The position numbers and the translations under genes were made by a program. The notes below the pieces were generated by a model. The model ran no database searches and was not told the DNA's origin. It was given only the letters and a program-made list of their open reading frames with translations. Below are positions 1 through 8,429 of a DNA stretch of 37,016 nt, in pieces. Source of the stretch: Rhodoferax sp. OV413 (GTDB taxonomy: Bacteria > Pseudomonadota > Gammaproteobacteria > Burkholderiales > Burkholderiaceae_C); the NCBI GenBank assembly GCA_945861785.1, contig CAMAWD010000066.1, positions 1-37,016 of the forward strand. The letters run 5' to 3'. Positions within the stretch are counted from its first letter, which is position 1. Each line of letters begins with the position of its first letter.

Positions 1-499
1 GGACGACCTGCTGCGTGGGCAAGGGGAGGGGGCTGGCTGGCAGACGCCGCGTGTGCGGGTCGGAGGCTCGCCGGTGGAATCGGCGCCCGCCCTGCCCAGG
101 CCGGTCCGCAAGGCCATTTTGTGGGGCGGCAACCTGGCCGTGTTGACCTCACTCGTGGGCACCCCGTATTTCCCGGAGGTCAAAGGCGGCGTGCTGGTGC
201 TGGAGGACATCGCCGAGCACCCGTACCGGGTCGAACGCATGCTGACGCAGCTGCTGCATGCGGGTGTGCTGGGGCGGCAAAAGGCCATCGTGCTGGGCCA
301 GTTCACCCGCTACACACTGGCACCCAATGACAAGGGCTACACCCTGAACACCGCCGTGGCATGGCTGCGCAGCAAGACCCGGGTTCCGGTGCTTCTGAAC
401 CTGCCCATGGGGCATGTCCCCACGAAGGTGATCCTGCCGTTCGGGGCGCCGGTCGATCTGCTCGTCGAAGGCCGGGACGCCCTGATCTATTGGGGCTGA
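1..499 (+). CDS. ldcA: LD-carboxypeptidase (peptidase S66), C-terminal part
   Basis: The gene enters from the left edge; its reading frame begins at base 2 and ends at TGA 497-499. Family members cleave the L,D-bond between meso-diaminopimelate and D-alanine in murein tetrapeptides during cytoplasmic wall recycling; MccF-type relatives hydrolyse peptide antibiotics. The visible part is the C-terminal domain: a GGNL segment, the VLEDIAEHPYRVERML segment that carries the catalytic Glu, and MGHVP with the catalytic His. The nucleophilic Ser must lie upstream of the window. It converges on the phospholipase-like gene, whose stop is 18 bp away. The family call is firm; LdcA versus MccF cannot be decided from this half. 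Confidence 0.85.
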   Translation, partial: DDLLRGQGEGAGWQTPRVRVGGSPVESAPALPRPVRKAILWGGNLAVLTSLVGTPYFPEVKGGVLVLEDIAEHPYRVERMLTQLLHAGVLGRQKAIVLGQFTRYTLAPNDKGYTLNTAVAWLRSKTRVPVLLNLPMGHVPTKVILPFGAPVDLLVEGRDALIYWG

Positions 500-517
500 C
501 GCCCGGCTGGCGCCGGC

Positions 518-1864
518 TCAGGGCCTGGCGCCGGCCTTGAGGATTCCGCGGATGGTGTTGCGGGTGTGGATGCCGAAGTTCTCCAGCAATTCCGCCACCA
601 TGCGGTCGAGTTCCGCGCGCTTGGCTGCATCCTGTTTTGCCATGGCTGCCGCAAGATCGATACCGGCCTCCTTGACGCCGAAATCAAATGCCGGGTCGGC
701 CACGAACGTCGCCGGCATGGCTGCCACGATGGCCCTTGCGACTCTTTCGCCAGCGGCGTAGGACTCCCGCGCAACCACGTCGCGTGGGTACAGGTCGGAC
801 CACGCGGGCTGGGCACTTTCCCGGTCGACCTTGCGCAGGGCAACTTCGAGCGCGGTGTCCTGCCTGGCGACTGCGGCGGCCATCAGCAACTGGTTCTGGT
901 ACTTCTCCAGTGCCAGGTGCCGGTTGGACAGCAACACGATCAGGTCGTCGCGTTGTTTGGGCATGCCGGCCATGGCCAGCAGATTGGCGCTGATCATGCG
1001 CACGGTCGAGTCACCTGGAGCGAGGTTGGCATGGTAGGGCTGGGTGAGGTCCTGCACGTAATGCAGCGTCAGGCCTGTGAAGCGCCAGCCCCAATACGGA
1101 TGGCCGGTGCGAAAGGCCAGCGCAGCCAGACTGCTGTACTGGTGCGTGCGCAACAGGGGCAAGGTGCGCTTGATGAACGGCGCCGCCTGGTAGAGGATCC
1201 AGTCCTGGTGGTAGAAACCCATGTGGAACGGCGCCTGCGTCGAAAAATACAGCGCCGGGTTGCCGAACGGCAGTTTGCCGAACCCGTAGACCTTGCCCCA
1301 GTCCGAGGGGCTGTCCTCCCACAGGTTGATGTCCAGCCCGTAGTCGGGTTCGTCCGATGCGGACGCAACCACGGCCAGCGGTGCCACCATCTCGCCGGGC
1401 TTGAGTCCTGCGAACCGGTAGGTCGAGTTGGCTTGTTCGGGCAAGAAGTTCACGCTGCCGAACGGCACCAGCCGGGACGGGTCGGCGGGCACGCGCGGAT
1501 CGGGCTGGATGAACAGCGCGAGTTTGCTGTTCGGCGAAACCCGCAGCGCCATCAGGAACGCGAGGCGGCGCGCATCGTCCGGCCGCCCGGGGCTCGCCGT
1601 GAAGGCCAGCGCGTCGGGCCGCGGCGCGTAGGAAGTGATGTTGGCGCGGGCCCAGCTTTCCTGCTCGGCGAGCAGGCGTTCGATCGCTTTCTCCTCGGCC
1701 TTCAGGAACACTTCCAGTGGTTCGACCGCCACCGGTGCGGCGCTTGCGACCTCCGGCATCTTCTCCAGGGCGCGGTAGGACACCAGTGCATGGTTGCTCC
1801 AGCCCCAGGCCGGGTGGCAGGTGATTGCAAACAAGCTGGCCAGCAGCAAGGAGTGGGGCTTCAT
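518..1864 (-). CDS. Exported zinc-dependent phospholipase C / P1-nuclease-fold protein
   Basis: A 448-residue protein starting at the ATG complement of 1862-1864, chosen because it begins directly with a signal peptide (MKPHSLLLASLFAI..., likely cut before Trp22) and has AGGA six to seven bases upstream. An ATG 42 bp further out would put charged residues before the signal. In the phospholipase C / S1-P1 nuclease fold the mature N-terminal Trp, several His and two Asp bind a three-zinc cluster. Here mature Trp22 is followed by His25, and HYVQDLTQPYH near residue 265-285 matches the HxxxD...H zinc signature. The protein probably acts in the periplasm or outside the cell on phospholipid or nucleic acid. 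It could be a substrate of the nearby type II secretion system, but that is inference from proximity. Confidence 0.7.
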   Translation of the reverse strand: MKPHSLLLASLFAITCHPAWGWSNHALVSYRALEKMPEVASAAPVAVEPLEVFLKAEEKAIERLLAEQESWARANITSYAPRPDALAFTASPGRPDDARRLAFLMALRVSPNSKLALFIQPDPRVPADPSRLVPFGSVNFLPEQANSTYRFAGLKPGEMVAPLAVVASASDEPDYGLDINLWEDSPSDWGKVYGFGKLPFGNPALYFSTQAPFHMGFYHQDWILYQAAPFIKRTLPLLRTHQYSSLAALAFRTGHPYWGWRFTGLTLHYVQDLTQPYHANLAPGDSTVRMISANLLAMAGMPKQRDDLIVLLSNRHLALEKYQNQLLMAAAVARQDTALEVALRKVDRESAQPAWSDLYPRDVVARESYAAGERVARAIVAAMPATFVADPAFDFGVKEAGIDLAAAMAKQDAAKRAELDRMVAELLENFGIHTRNTIRGILKAGARP

Positions 1865-1930
1865 GGATTGCGTCCTGCGGTTCATGCGCTGTGCAAAGAC
1901 CGGCACCGGCGCTGTGGCGGCATCATAACC

Positions 1931-1951
1931 AACCCGGCTTCTGGCCGGGTT
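1931..1951. other. Inverted repeat in a divergent intergenic region
   Basis: AACCCGG and CCGGGTT flank a seven-base loop between two divergently transcribed exported-protein genes. It may be an operator or a leader hairpin. No clear promoter hexamers accompany it. Confidence 0.3.
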
Positions 1952-1973
1952 CCTTTGCGGGCAGAATCATGGC

Positions 1974-3056
1974 ATGTGCAAGCCCCTGCGGGATGTCGCT
2001 TTCTTCTTTTTGCTGGTTGCCCATGGCCTGCAGGCGCTGGCCTGTGCGATCTGTGCGCCGGCCGATGGCCAGAACACATTTCTGTACCAGTTGTATGCAG
2101 CCGATGCGGTGGTATTGGCCACTGTGCAGCCGCAGGGCGCGGGTTATGTTGTGCTGGCGCAGGTCAAGGGCCCGGCGCCGGCCGGTCCGATCGGGGCGGT
2201 GCAGTGGGTTTTGTCGCCCGCGCCTGTGGCGCCAGCAGCGCCGGTGGTATTGCTTTACAGCGCCGCCGCCGGCACCTGGCGTGCGCTTGGAACGCTGGGC
2301 CATCAGCGCGCAGCGTGGTTGAAGCGAATGGTGGCGATGCGGCCGGTGGGTGTGGCTGCAGAAACCGACTGGCCCGCGCGACTGCTGACCTTCATCGGTG
2401 ACCTGGAGGATGCGGAGCCGCTGGTCGCCCGGACCGCCTACGAGGAGGTTTCGGTGGCGCCCTATCCGGCCATGCGGTCAGTGCAGCCGCGCCTCGTGCG
2501 AGAGCGCATCCTGCGCTGGCTCGACGACCCGGCCCTTGCCGCGCGGCGTCCGCTGTACCTGTTGCTGGCAGGAATTGCCGGTGGTGCCGATGCTGCCGCA
2601 GACTTGCGTGTACGCGCGGACCGCGCAGTCAAGGACGCATCCGCGCCGGCCCTGTCGGCTGCGCTGGCGGCCTGTGTCGAGGTTGAGGGCCCGTCGTGTG
2701 TGGCATGGATAGCGCAGGAGTTCTTCAGCCGGCCCGGTCGGGACGAGTTCCAGGTGCAGGCGGCGGTACTTGCGCTTGGTGTGCACGGCAGCGACGGGGT
2801 GCGGGTGCCGCGGGACCGGGTGGTTGCTGCATACACCCGACTCGCATCCGGGAACCCGGCCATGGCGGGCTTCGCCGCCTCCGAACTGGCCGGCTGGGAC
2901 CGTTGGGAACTCGGGCCGACCTACGCACAAATCCTCAAGTCGGGCCAGCCGCTGGTGTTTGCGTCACGGTACGCGATGGTTTTCTACCTTCTGCGCAGTC
3001 CTCGGGCGGACGCGCGTGCTGCCATCGAAGCCCTGCGCGCTGCCAAGGCGCTCTAG
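1974..3056 (+). CDS. Exported protein of unknown function with helical-repeat-like C-terminus
   Basis: 360 residues, not recognised as a named family. The N-terminus MCKPLRDVAFFFLLVAHGL followed by ALAC looks like a signal peptide or lipoprotein-like signal, and a CAIC pair follows directly. Residues of about 120-360 are alanine- and leucine-rich and predicted all-helical, with repeating segments (for example RLLTFIGDLEDAEPLVARTAYEEV and QAAVLALGVHGSDGV) that resemble HEAT-type repeats. This is a guess from pattern. It converges on the gspC-like gene 35 bp downstream and diverges from the phospholipase-like gene. It could be an envelope scaffold or a lipoprotein; no catalytic motif is visible. 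Confidence 0.65.
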   Translation: MCKPLRDVAFFFLLVAHGLQALACAICAPADGQNTFLYQLYAADAVVLATVQPQGAGYVVLAQVKGPAPAGPIGAVQWVLSPAPVAPAAPVVLLYSAAAGTWRALGTLGHQRAAWLKRMVAMRPVGVAAETDWPARLLTFIGDLEDAEPLVARTAYEEVSVAPYPAMRSVQPRLVRERILRWLDDPALAARRPLYLLLAGIAGGADAAADLRVRADRAVKDASAPALSAALAACVEVEGPSCVAWIAQEFFSRPGRDEFQVQAAVLALGVHGSDGVRVPRDRVVAAYTRLASGNPAMAGFAASELAGWDRWELGPTYAQILKSGQPLVFASRYAMVFYLLRSPRADARAAIEALRAAKAL

Positions 3057-3091
3057 CCCCGGCGCACCGCCGGTCACGACGGCATGGCGAA

Positions 3092-3655
3092 TCAGGATTG
3101 CGGTCGGGCGGCCGACGCGGCATTTGCCGGCGCCGGGCTGAACAACGGGGCAGGTCTCGAAGGCCGCCCGGGCGCGCCAGCGGGCGCTGGCGCGTTGGCG
3201 ACGCCGGCACCGCCAGCAATGACCGACAGGTTGACCGTGAAGCTGGTGTCGTTCCCTGGTGCCGCGATGGCCGCGGACCGAACCGATACGCTCTTGAGGG
3301 TGAAGCCGTCATCGATGGTGCTGCCAACCCGGTAGGGCCTGGCCGGTTTGCCGTCGACGGACAACAATGCGACGCCCATGCTGGCGCGGTTGGCAACCAC
3401 ACCGACCAACGCAAAACGTGTACTTGGATCCGCCACGGCCGGTGCACTGGCGGCCTCGCCGGGTTTTTCGATGGCCGGCCCGAAAACCCGCGCGACATTG
3501 CCAGGTTCGCTGGTTGGCGATGCGGTCGACACGGTGGCTGGCGGCGCGGCTGATGGCGCTGCGCCAACGAACTTCAACACCCAGACCCCGGCCGACCAGG
3601 CGGCAAGCGCCCATATCGCCAGCGTCAGCATCCGTGGTAACCATGTCAAAGCCAT
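3092..3655 (-). CDS. gspC: Short type II secretion GspC-like inner-membrane protein
   Basis: 187 residues with one N-terminal transmembrane helix (LTLAIWALAAWSAGVWVLKFV), a Pro/Ala/Ser-rich periplasmic linker, then a homology-region-like block (FALVGVVANRASMGVALLSVDGKPARPYRVGSTIDDGFTLKSV) as in GspC. GspC couples the inner-membrane platform to the N0 domain of the GspD secretin. Family proteins often continue into a PDZ domain or coiled coil. Here a Pro/Ala-rich tail follows the homology region and there is no PDZ domain. It reads away from the gspG-F run, with a 61-bp divergent gap that probably holds promoters for both. The alternative, a GspN/GspC hybrid label, is less likely because gspN is present separately. 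Confidence 0.75.
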   Translation of the reverse strand: MALTWLPRMLTLAIWALAAWSAGVWVLKFVGAAPSAAPPATVSTASPTSEPGNVARVFGPAIEKPGEAASAPAVADPSTRFALVGVVANRASMGVALLSVDGKPARPYRVGSTIDDGFTLKSVSVRSAAIAAPGNDTSFTVNLSVIAGGAGVANAPAPAGAPGRPSRPAPLFSPAPANAASAARPQS

Positions 3656-3716
3656 GCCCGATTATGATTCAGCGATCGCGGGCGCCCGGCGTCCTGCCTT
3701 CAATCAGGGACCAACC

Positions 3717-4169
3717 ATGACAGAAAATTTGCATCTGCGCCGGCCGGCTTGGCGGCGCGCCGTGGCGCGGGGTTTCACCCTGATCGAGTTGATGGTGGTG
3801 CTGGTGATCATCGGCGTACTGGCGGCGCTGATTGTTCCCAATGTGCTGGAGCGCGCCGACGATGCGCGGAGCATGGCCGCCAAGACCGATGTGAACAACC
3901 TGATGCAGGCGCTCAAGCTCTACAAGCTCGACAACCAGCGTTATCCCTCGGCTGAACAGGGTCTGGTGGCGTTGGTCGTCAAGCCGGCCTCGGGCCCGAT
4001 CCCGCCCAACTGGAAACCCTACCTGGACAAACTGCCCAACGACCCCTGGAACAACCCCTACCAGTACCTGAATCCGGGCATCAAGGGTGACATCGACGTG
4101 TTGTCGTTTGGTGCCGACGGACAGGCCGGGGGCGAGGGCAAGGACGCCGATGTCGGCTCCTGGCAGTAG
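3717..4169 (+). CDS. gspG: Type II secretion major pseudopilin
   Basis: 150 residues. GspG forms the shaft of the periplasmic pseudopilus that pushes substrates through the secretin. The prepilin site is explicit: ARGFTLIELMVVLVIIG, cleaved after Gly19, with the conserved Glu at mature position 5 (Glu24). The C-terminal part shows the calcium-site region typical of GspG (LPNDPWNNPYQYLNPG, then FGADGQAGGEGKDADVGSW). The ATG at 3717 was chosen because it leaves a short basic leader; the open frame extends upstream but that stretch lies over the divergent region and gspC. It is the first gene of the gsp run and overlaps gspH by 20 bp. Confidence 0.95.
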   Translation: MTENLHLRRPAWRRAVARGFTLIELMVVLVIIGVLAALIVPNVLERADDARSMAAKTDVNNLMQALKLYKLDNQRYPSAEQGLVALVVKPASGPIPPNWKPYLDKLPNDPWNNPYQYLNPGIKGDIDVLSFGADGQAGGEGKDADVGSWQ

Positions 4170-4623
4170 CCGTCGGGCCGCCTGTAGCGCCACCGCAGCT
4201 GGCTTCACCCTGCTTGAGCTGCTGCTGGTGGTGGCCCTCATGGCCATGGCTGGCGCAGGCGTGGTGATGTCGATGCGTACGACCGGCGAGCAGCAGCTTG
4301 CGCGCGAAGCCCAGCGCCTGGTGGCGATGCTCGACGCGGCACGGGCGCAGTCCCGTGCAACTGGCGTGGCGGTGGTGTGGCGGCCTGACGCAGCCGGCTT
4401 TTCGTTTGCAGGGCTGCAACCGGCGCAGCAGGAGCCGACAGCCTGGATGGCGCCTGGCACCACCGTGCGCGACGCCAAGGCCCTGGTGTTGGGGCCTGAG
4501 CCCATCATCGAGCGCCAGCAGATCGAACTGGTGCTGGGCGACCAAAGCCTGCGCATCGGCACTGACGGCTTGCGGCCGTTTTCCGTGGAGTCGGCCGATT
4601 CCCCTGCAAAAGACCCTCCATGA
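4150..4623 (+). CDS. gspH: Type II secretion minor pseudopilin GspH
   Basis: 157 residues from the ATG at 4150, which lies inside the end of gspG and gives an 18-residue leader. The prepilin signal AAGFTLLELLLVVALM is cleaved after Gly18, with Glu at mature position 5. The rest is the small beta-rich minor pseudopilin domain (VAVVWRPDAAGFSFAGL, IELVLGDQSLRIGTDGLRPF). GspH sits near the tip of the pseudopilus. It ends with a four-base ATGA overlap with gspI, so translation is probably coupled. Confidence 0.9.
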   Translation: MSAPGSSRRAACSATAAGFTLLELLLVVALMAMAGAGVVMSMRTTGEQQLAREAQRLVAMLDAARAQSRATGVAVVWRPDAAGFSFAGLQPAQQEPTAWMAPGTTVRDAKALVLGPEPIIERQQIELVLGDQSLRIGTDGLRPFSVESADSPAKDPP

Positions 4624-4982
4624 CTCCGCGAACCCGTGGCTTCACCCTGATCGAAGTGCTGGTGGCGCTGGGCATTGTGGGTATTGCGCTGGTCGCCGGA
4701 TTGCAGGCCACGATTGCACTGACCAACCACGCACAGCGGCAGTCGGATGTACTGCTGGCCCAGTTGTGCGCGGAAAACGAGTTGGTGCGGGTCCGACTGT
4801 CACGGTTGATGCCCCCGATCGGCGATGCAAATTTCGCCTGCGAACAGGCCGGGCGCAGCTTCAGCGGCCGGCTGTCGGTAGCCGCCACGCCGAACCCGAA
4901 TTTTCGCCGTGTGGATGCCCAGGTGCTGGACGACGACCATGTCGTGCTGCGTGTCGCCACAGTCATCGGAAGCCTGCAGTGA
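4620..4982 (+). CDS. gspI: Type II secretion minor pseudopilin GspI
   Basis: 120 residues with prepilin signal TRGFTLIEVLVALGIVGIAL, cleavage after Gly7 and Glu12 at mature position 5. The body contains the short GspI domain with LLAQLCAENELVRVRL and a central Cys. With GspJ and GspK it forms the tip complex that starts pseudopilus assembly. The start overlaps gspH by ATGA and the stop overlaps the GTG of gspJ (GTGA). Confidence 0.92.
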   Translation: MTPRTRGFTLIEVLVALGIVGIALVAGLQATIALTNHAQRQSDVLLAQLCAENELVRVRLSRLMPPIGDANFACEQAGRSFSGRLSVAATPNPNFRRVDAQVLDDDHVVLRVATVIGSLQ

Positions 4983-5698
4983 CGGGTCGCCCAATCCGCA
5001 CCCGCGGGTTCACCCTGGTCGAAGTGCTGGTGGCGGTGGCAGCGATGGCCTTGCTGTCGGTGATGGCCTGGAGCGGGATCGACGCCATGGGCAGCGCGCA
5101 GACCCGCACCCGTGAGCGCAGCGAGGACGTGCTGGCGCTGCAGGCCGGTCTGTCGCAGTGGCGCGCCGACCTCGATGCCATGACACAGCCGCTGGCGGTG
5201 GGCGGCGTCGACTTCGATGGCCGGGTGCTGCGCATCACACGCTACGCTGTCAGTGGTGACTTCCCGGCTGCCGCAGGGCCGGATGCCCTGGCGTCGGCTG
5301 CGCCGGACAGCGGTATCCGCGTCGTGGCCTGGGGCGCGCGCCAGGTCGACGGCCGTCGGCAGTGGTTGCGCTGGCAATCTGCTGCCGTGCGCACCCGCGC
5401 TGAACTCCAACTGGCCTGGCTGCAGGCGGCGCAATGGGGCCAGAACCCGACCGAGGAACTCCGGCGCCATGAGGTCGCGATTGCCGGCCTGGACGATTGG
5501 CAGGTGTTTTATTTCCGCAACGACAGCTGGAGCAGCCCGTTGTCGAGTGCGGCCGGCACGAGCGCTGCGGGCCTTCCCGCCCAGACCGCCCTGCCGGACG
5601 GGGTCCGCCTGATCCTCATGCTCTCCGATGGCCAGGTGCTCAGCGGTCGGCTGCAGCACGACTGGGCCCGCCCAACCCTGGGGGCGGCACGTTCATGA
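4979..5698 (+). CDS. gspJ: Type II secretion minor pseudopilin GspJ
   Basis: 239 residues beginning at a GTG that overlaps the gspI stop by four bases; no ATG gives an equally short leader. The prepilin signal is RTRGFTLVEVLVAVAAMALL, cleaved after Gly10 with Glu15 at mature position 5. The size and the Trp-rich C-terminal half (DDWQVFYFRNDSWSSPL) fit GspJ. It is a tip-complex partner of GspI and GspK. The stop overlaps the gspK ATG (ATGA). Confidence 0.92.
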   Translation: MTGRPIRTRGFTLVEVLVAVAAMALLSVMAWSGIDAMGSAQTRTRERSEDVLALQAGLSQWRADLDAMTQPLAVGGVDFDGRVLRITRYAVSGDFPAAAGPDALASAAPDSGIRVVAWGARQVDGRRQWLRWQSAAVRTRAELQLAWLQAAQWGQNPTEELRRHEVAIAGLDDWQVFYFRNDSWSSPLSSAAGTSAAGLPAQTALPDGVRLILMLSDGQVLSGRLQHDWARPTLGAARS

Positions 5699-6678
5699 GG
5701 CGCCCGCTGCCAACCCGCGTCTGTCGCCGCCACGAACGGGGTGCCGCCTTGCTGATTGCCATGCTGACCGTGGCCCTGGTGGCAACGCTGGCTTCGGCCG
5801 CCTTGTGGCGGCAGTGGCGCAACGTCGAGGTCGAAACCAGTGAACGCAGCCGCATGCAGGCCAGCTGGATACTCGGCGGCGCGCTCGACTGGGCGCGGCT
5901 GATCCTGCGCGAAGACGCGCGCGCCGGTGGCCCGGACCACCTCGGCGAACCGTGGAGCGTGCCACTGCAGGAGTCGCGACTGTCGGCTTTTGTCGCCATC
6001 GACAAGGACCATACCGACGATACTGACCAGGTCTTTCTCTCGGGCCAGATCACCGACGCCCAGGCGCGCATGAATGTCCGCAACCTGGTGGCCGACGGGA
6101 AGATCTCGGAGCCGGACCAGCAGGCGTTCAGCCGGCTGTTCGAGCAACTGGGGCTGGAGCCGTCCGAGGTCGACGTCGTGGCGGCCAATCTGGTGCTGGC
6201 TCTGAAACCTGTGTTCGACGCGGGCAACGACGCTCCGGTCCCCTTGCTGCCCCGGCGCCTGGACCAGTTGCGCTGGCTTGGATTGTCCGAGCACAGCCTG
6301 CTCGCTTTGTCGCCCCATATCAGCATGTTGCCCGTGCGAACCGCCCTGAACCTGAATACAGCCGGCCCCGACGCAATCGCCGCCAGCATGCCCGGGCTGG
6401 ACCTGACCGATGCCAAGCGCTTGGTCGCGGCGCGTGAACGCGCCGCGTTTCGCACAATGGCCGATGTCGCCAAAGCCCTGCCCGCCGATACCGCTGCGCC
6501 TGCGGCGACCCAGTTCAGCGTGGCCACGCGGTACTTCGAGGTGCATGGAAGGCTGCGCATCGATCAGCTGGTTGTGGATGAGCGCTCGCTCGTGTTTCGA
6601 AATGGCATGGAAGTCATCACCTTGTGGCGGGAACGGGCCACTGGTGACACGGCGCTCGTGCCGGCCGCAATCCGCTGA
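5695..6678 (+). CDS. gspK: Type II secretion tip pseudopilin GspK
   Basis: 327 residues, the largest pseudopilin. The leader ends RRHERG and is cut before AALLIAMLTVALVATLASA; as usual for GspK there is no Glu at mature position 5. The middle holds the long alpha-helical insertion domain (RNLVADGKISEPDQQAFSRLFEQLGL), followed by TALNLNTAGPDAIAASMPGL, the helix-hairpin-helix-like segment of this family. GspK caps the GspIJK tip. A gap of 63 bp separates it from gspL, the first real gap in the run. Confidence 0.93.
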   Translation: MRRPLPTRVCRRHERGAALLIAMLTVALVATLASAALWRQWRNVEVETSERSRMQASWILGGALDWARLILREDARAGGPDHLGEPWSVPLQESRLSAFVAIDKDHTDDTDQVFLSGQITDAQARMNVRNLVADGKISEPDQQAFSRLFEQLGLEPSEVDVVAANLVLALKPVFDAGNDAPVPLLPRRLDQLRWLGLSEHSLLALSPHISMLPVRTALNLNTAGPDAIAASMPGLDLTDAKRLVAARERAAFRTMADVAKALPADTAAPAATQFSVATRYFEVHGRLRIDQLVVDERSLVFRNGMEVITLWRERATGDTALVPAAIR

Positions 6679-6729
6679 TGGCAACGTCGGACCGCTGACC
6701 CCCGGCCCAGGGCAAGACCATCCGATTCG

Positions 6730-6741
6730 TACAATGCGGCG
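6730..6741 (+). promoter_or_regulatory. Possible -10 box directly in front of gspL
   Basis: TACAAT at 6730-6735 ends seven bases before the gspL ATG, and no Shine-Dalgarno sequence lies between. If used, transcription would start at or next to the ATG, giving a leaderless gspL message. No convincing -35 hexamer is visible at 16-18 bp. Confidence 0.25.
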
Positions 6742-7950
6742 ATGATCACGATGACACTTGCCCTGCCCCTTGCCCGGCCAAGCGCCGGCACGGAGTTCAG
6801 TTACGTGTTGAGTGAGGACGGGCAGACGATTGCCGCGCAGGGGTCTTCGGCCCTGGCTGTGTTGCCGCGCGCCGATGCGCTGGTGCTGGTGGTGCCGGCG
6901 CGCGCGTTGTCATGGCATGCGCTCAAGCTGCCCCCGGTGGCTGCCAGCCGTCTGCGGGCGGCTCTGGAAGGCATGCTGGAAGACCGTTTGCTGGATGACC
7001 CGGCCACACTGGCCCTCGCCGTGTCGCCGCAGCGCCGCCCGGACGGAAGCACCCTGGTGGCAGCCTGCGACCGCTCCTGGCTGGCTGGCGTGCTGGCGCT
7101 GTTTGAGCAAGGCGGCCGTCCGGCAAATCGTGTCGTTCCGGCATTGAGCCCGCGTGCCGATGCCGACCCCGGGCCGTTTGCACTCGTGGCTTTTGGCTCC
7201 GACGACGAGCCCTGGCTGGCGCTGGTAGACACCCACGCCGTCTTGTGCGTGCCACTGTTGCAGGCACGGCAGGTAGTGCCCGGCGACGGATTGACCAGCG
7301 AAGGCGTGGAACTGCTGGCCGAACCAGCCGTGGCAGAAAAAGCCGAACGCGTGCTGGGGCGCACGGCGACGGTACGTTCGGCAGCCCAGGCCTTGCTGGC
7401 AAGCGGCCAATCGCTGTGGGAACTGGCGCAGTTCGATCTGGCAGTATCCGGGCGCGGGCGCATGGCGCGGCGCTGGGCTCAGGCGTGGAACCAGTTGGCG
7501 CGAGCGCCGCGCTGGCGCGCCGCGCGCTGGGGCTTGGTGGCTGCGCTGTTTGCCAACCTCGCCGGCCTCAATGCGTGGGCCTGGAGGCTGGATGCCAACC
7601 TGGCAAGCAAACGCACACAGGTGCGCCAGGTGCTGACCCATACCTTCCCCAACGTCAAGACCGTTGTCGATGCACCCTTGCAGATGGAACGCGAGCTCGC
7701 GCTGCTTCGCCTGTCCAGCGGTGCCTTGTCGGCGCGCGACCTGGAAGCCATGTTGTCCGCAGCGGGCACCGCTGTTGTGCAGGGCGCGGCGCCTGCAGGC
7801 CTGGAGTTTTCTGCCGGGCAACTGACATTGGGTGGTCTGGCCCTGACTCCCGCCAACGTGGAGCTCGCATCGGGCAAGCTGTCGGCGCTGGGGTACACCA
7901 TGCGTTACGAGGGTGAGCGCATGGTTGTGCGAGCGGGAGGGCGGCCATGA
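6742..7950 (+). CDS. gspL: Type II secretion inner-membrane platform protein GspL
   Basis: 402 residues. GspL links the cytoplasmic ATPase GspE to the membrane platform. The first 240 residues form the actin-like cytoplasmic domain (LVLVVPARALSWHALKLPP, ALEGMLEDRLLDDPATLALAVSP), followed by one transmembrane helix (WGLVAALFANLAGLNAWAW) and a small periplasmic ferredoxin-like domain ending GYTMRYEGERMVVRAGGRP. The ATG at 6742 lacks a ribosome site; a second ATG lies three codons in. The stop overlaps the gspM ATG by four bases. Confidence 0.92.
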   Translation: MITMTLALPLARPSAGTEFSYVLSEDGQTIAAQGSSALAVLPRADALVLVVPARALSWHALKLPPVAASRLRAALEGMLEDRLLDDPATLALAVSPQRRPDGSTLVAACDRSWLAGVLALFEQGGRPANRVVPALSPRADADPGPFALVAFGSDDEPWLALVDTHAVLCVPLLQARQVVPGDGLTSEGVELLAEPAVAEKAERVLGRTATVRSAAQALLASGQSLWELAQFDLAVSGRGRMARRWAQAWNQLARAPRWRAARWGLVAALFANLAGLNAWAWRLDANLASKRTQVRQVLTHTFPNVKTVVDAPLQMERELALLRLSSGALSARDLEAMLSAAGTAVVQGAAPAGLEFSAGQLTLGGLALTPANVELASGKLSALGYTMRYEGERMVVRAGGRP

Positions 7951-8429
7951 ACCTGCGCGCGGCGCCCGGTGCCTGGTGGGGCCGAATGGCCGCCAGGGAG
8001 CAGCAGCTTGTGACGATCATGCTGCTCGTCGTGCTGGCGGCCGTGGTGTGGTTTGCCGGCGTGGCGCCGGCCTTGCGCACCCTGCGCACGGCGCCAGCCC
8101 AGATCGAAGTCCTCGAGGCGCAGTGGCAATCCATGCAGGCACTGGCCGTGCAGGCGCGGGTTATGCAAGGACGCTCGCCCCCCGCACGGGACGAAGCGCT
8201 GCGTGAGCTGGAACTGTCGGTGCGCCAGCGTCTTGGTGGAGCCGCCCTGATGAACACCACCGGAGACCGCGTCACCGTGGTACTGAAAGACGCAGCGCCC
8301 CAGTTGATCGCACCCTGGCTGAGCCAGGTGCGCCTGAAGGCCCGCGTGGTGGCAACGCAGGCAAACCTGACACGCACCGCGGGCGGATGGGCCGGCACAC
8401 TGGTGTTCAGTCTTCCTTCGCCCCCATGA
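7947..8429 (+). CDS. gspM: Type II secretion inner-membrane protein GspM
   Basis: 160 residues with a short cytoplasmic N-terminus (WWGRMAAREQQLVTI), one transmembrane helix (MLLVVLAAVVWFAGVAPAL) and a periplasmic ferredoxin-like domain (QLIAPWLSQVRLKARVVATQANLTRTAGGWAGTLVFSLP). GspM partners GspL and organises the platform. The start overlaps gspL by ATGA, and its TGA falls within the ATGATGA of the gspN start, so translational coupling is likely on both sides. Confidence 0.9.
   Translation: MNLRAAPGAWWGRMAAREQQLVTIMLLVVLAAVVWFAGVAPALRTLRTAPAQIEVLEAQWQSMQALAVQARVMQGRSPPARDEALRELELSVRQRLGGAALMNTTGDRVTVVLKDAAPQLIAPWLSQVRLKARVVATQANLTRTAGGWAGTLVFSLPSPP

Noticed and set aside
566-2401. Long rightward open frame opposite the phospholipase-like gene
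   Set aside because: Composition is Cys/His/Gly-rich antisense noise; the leftward gene has a signal peptide and zinc motif.
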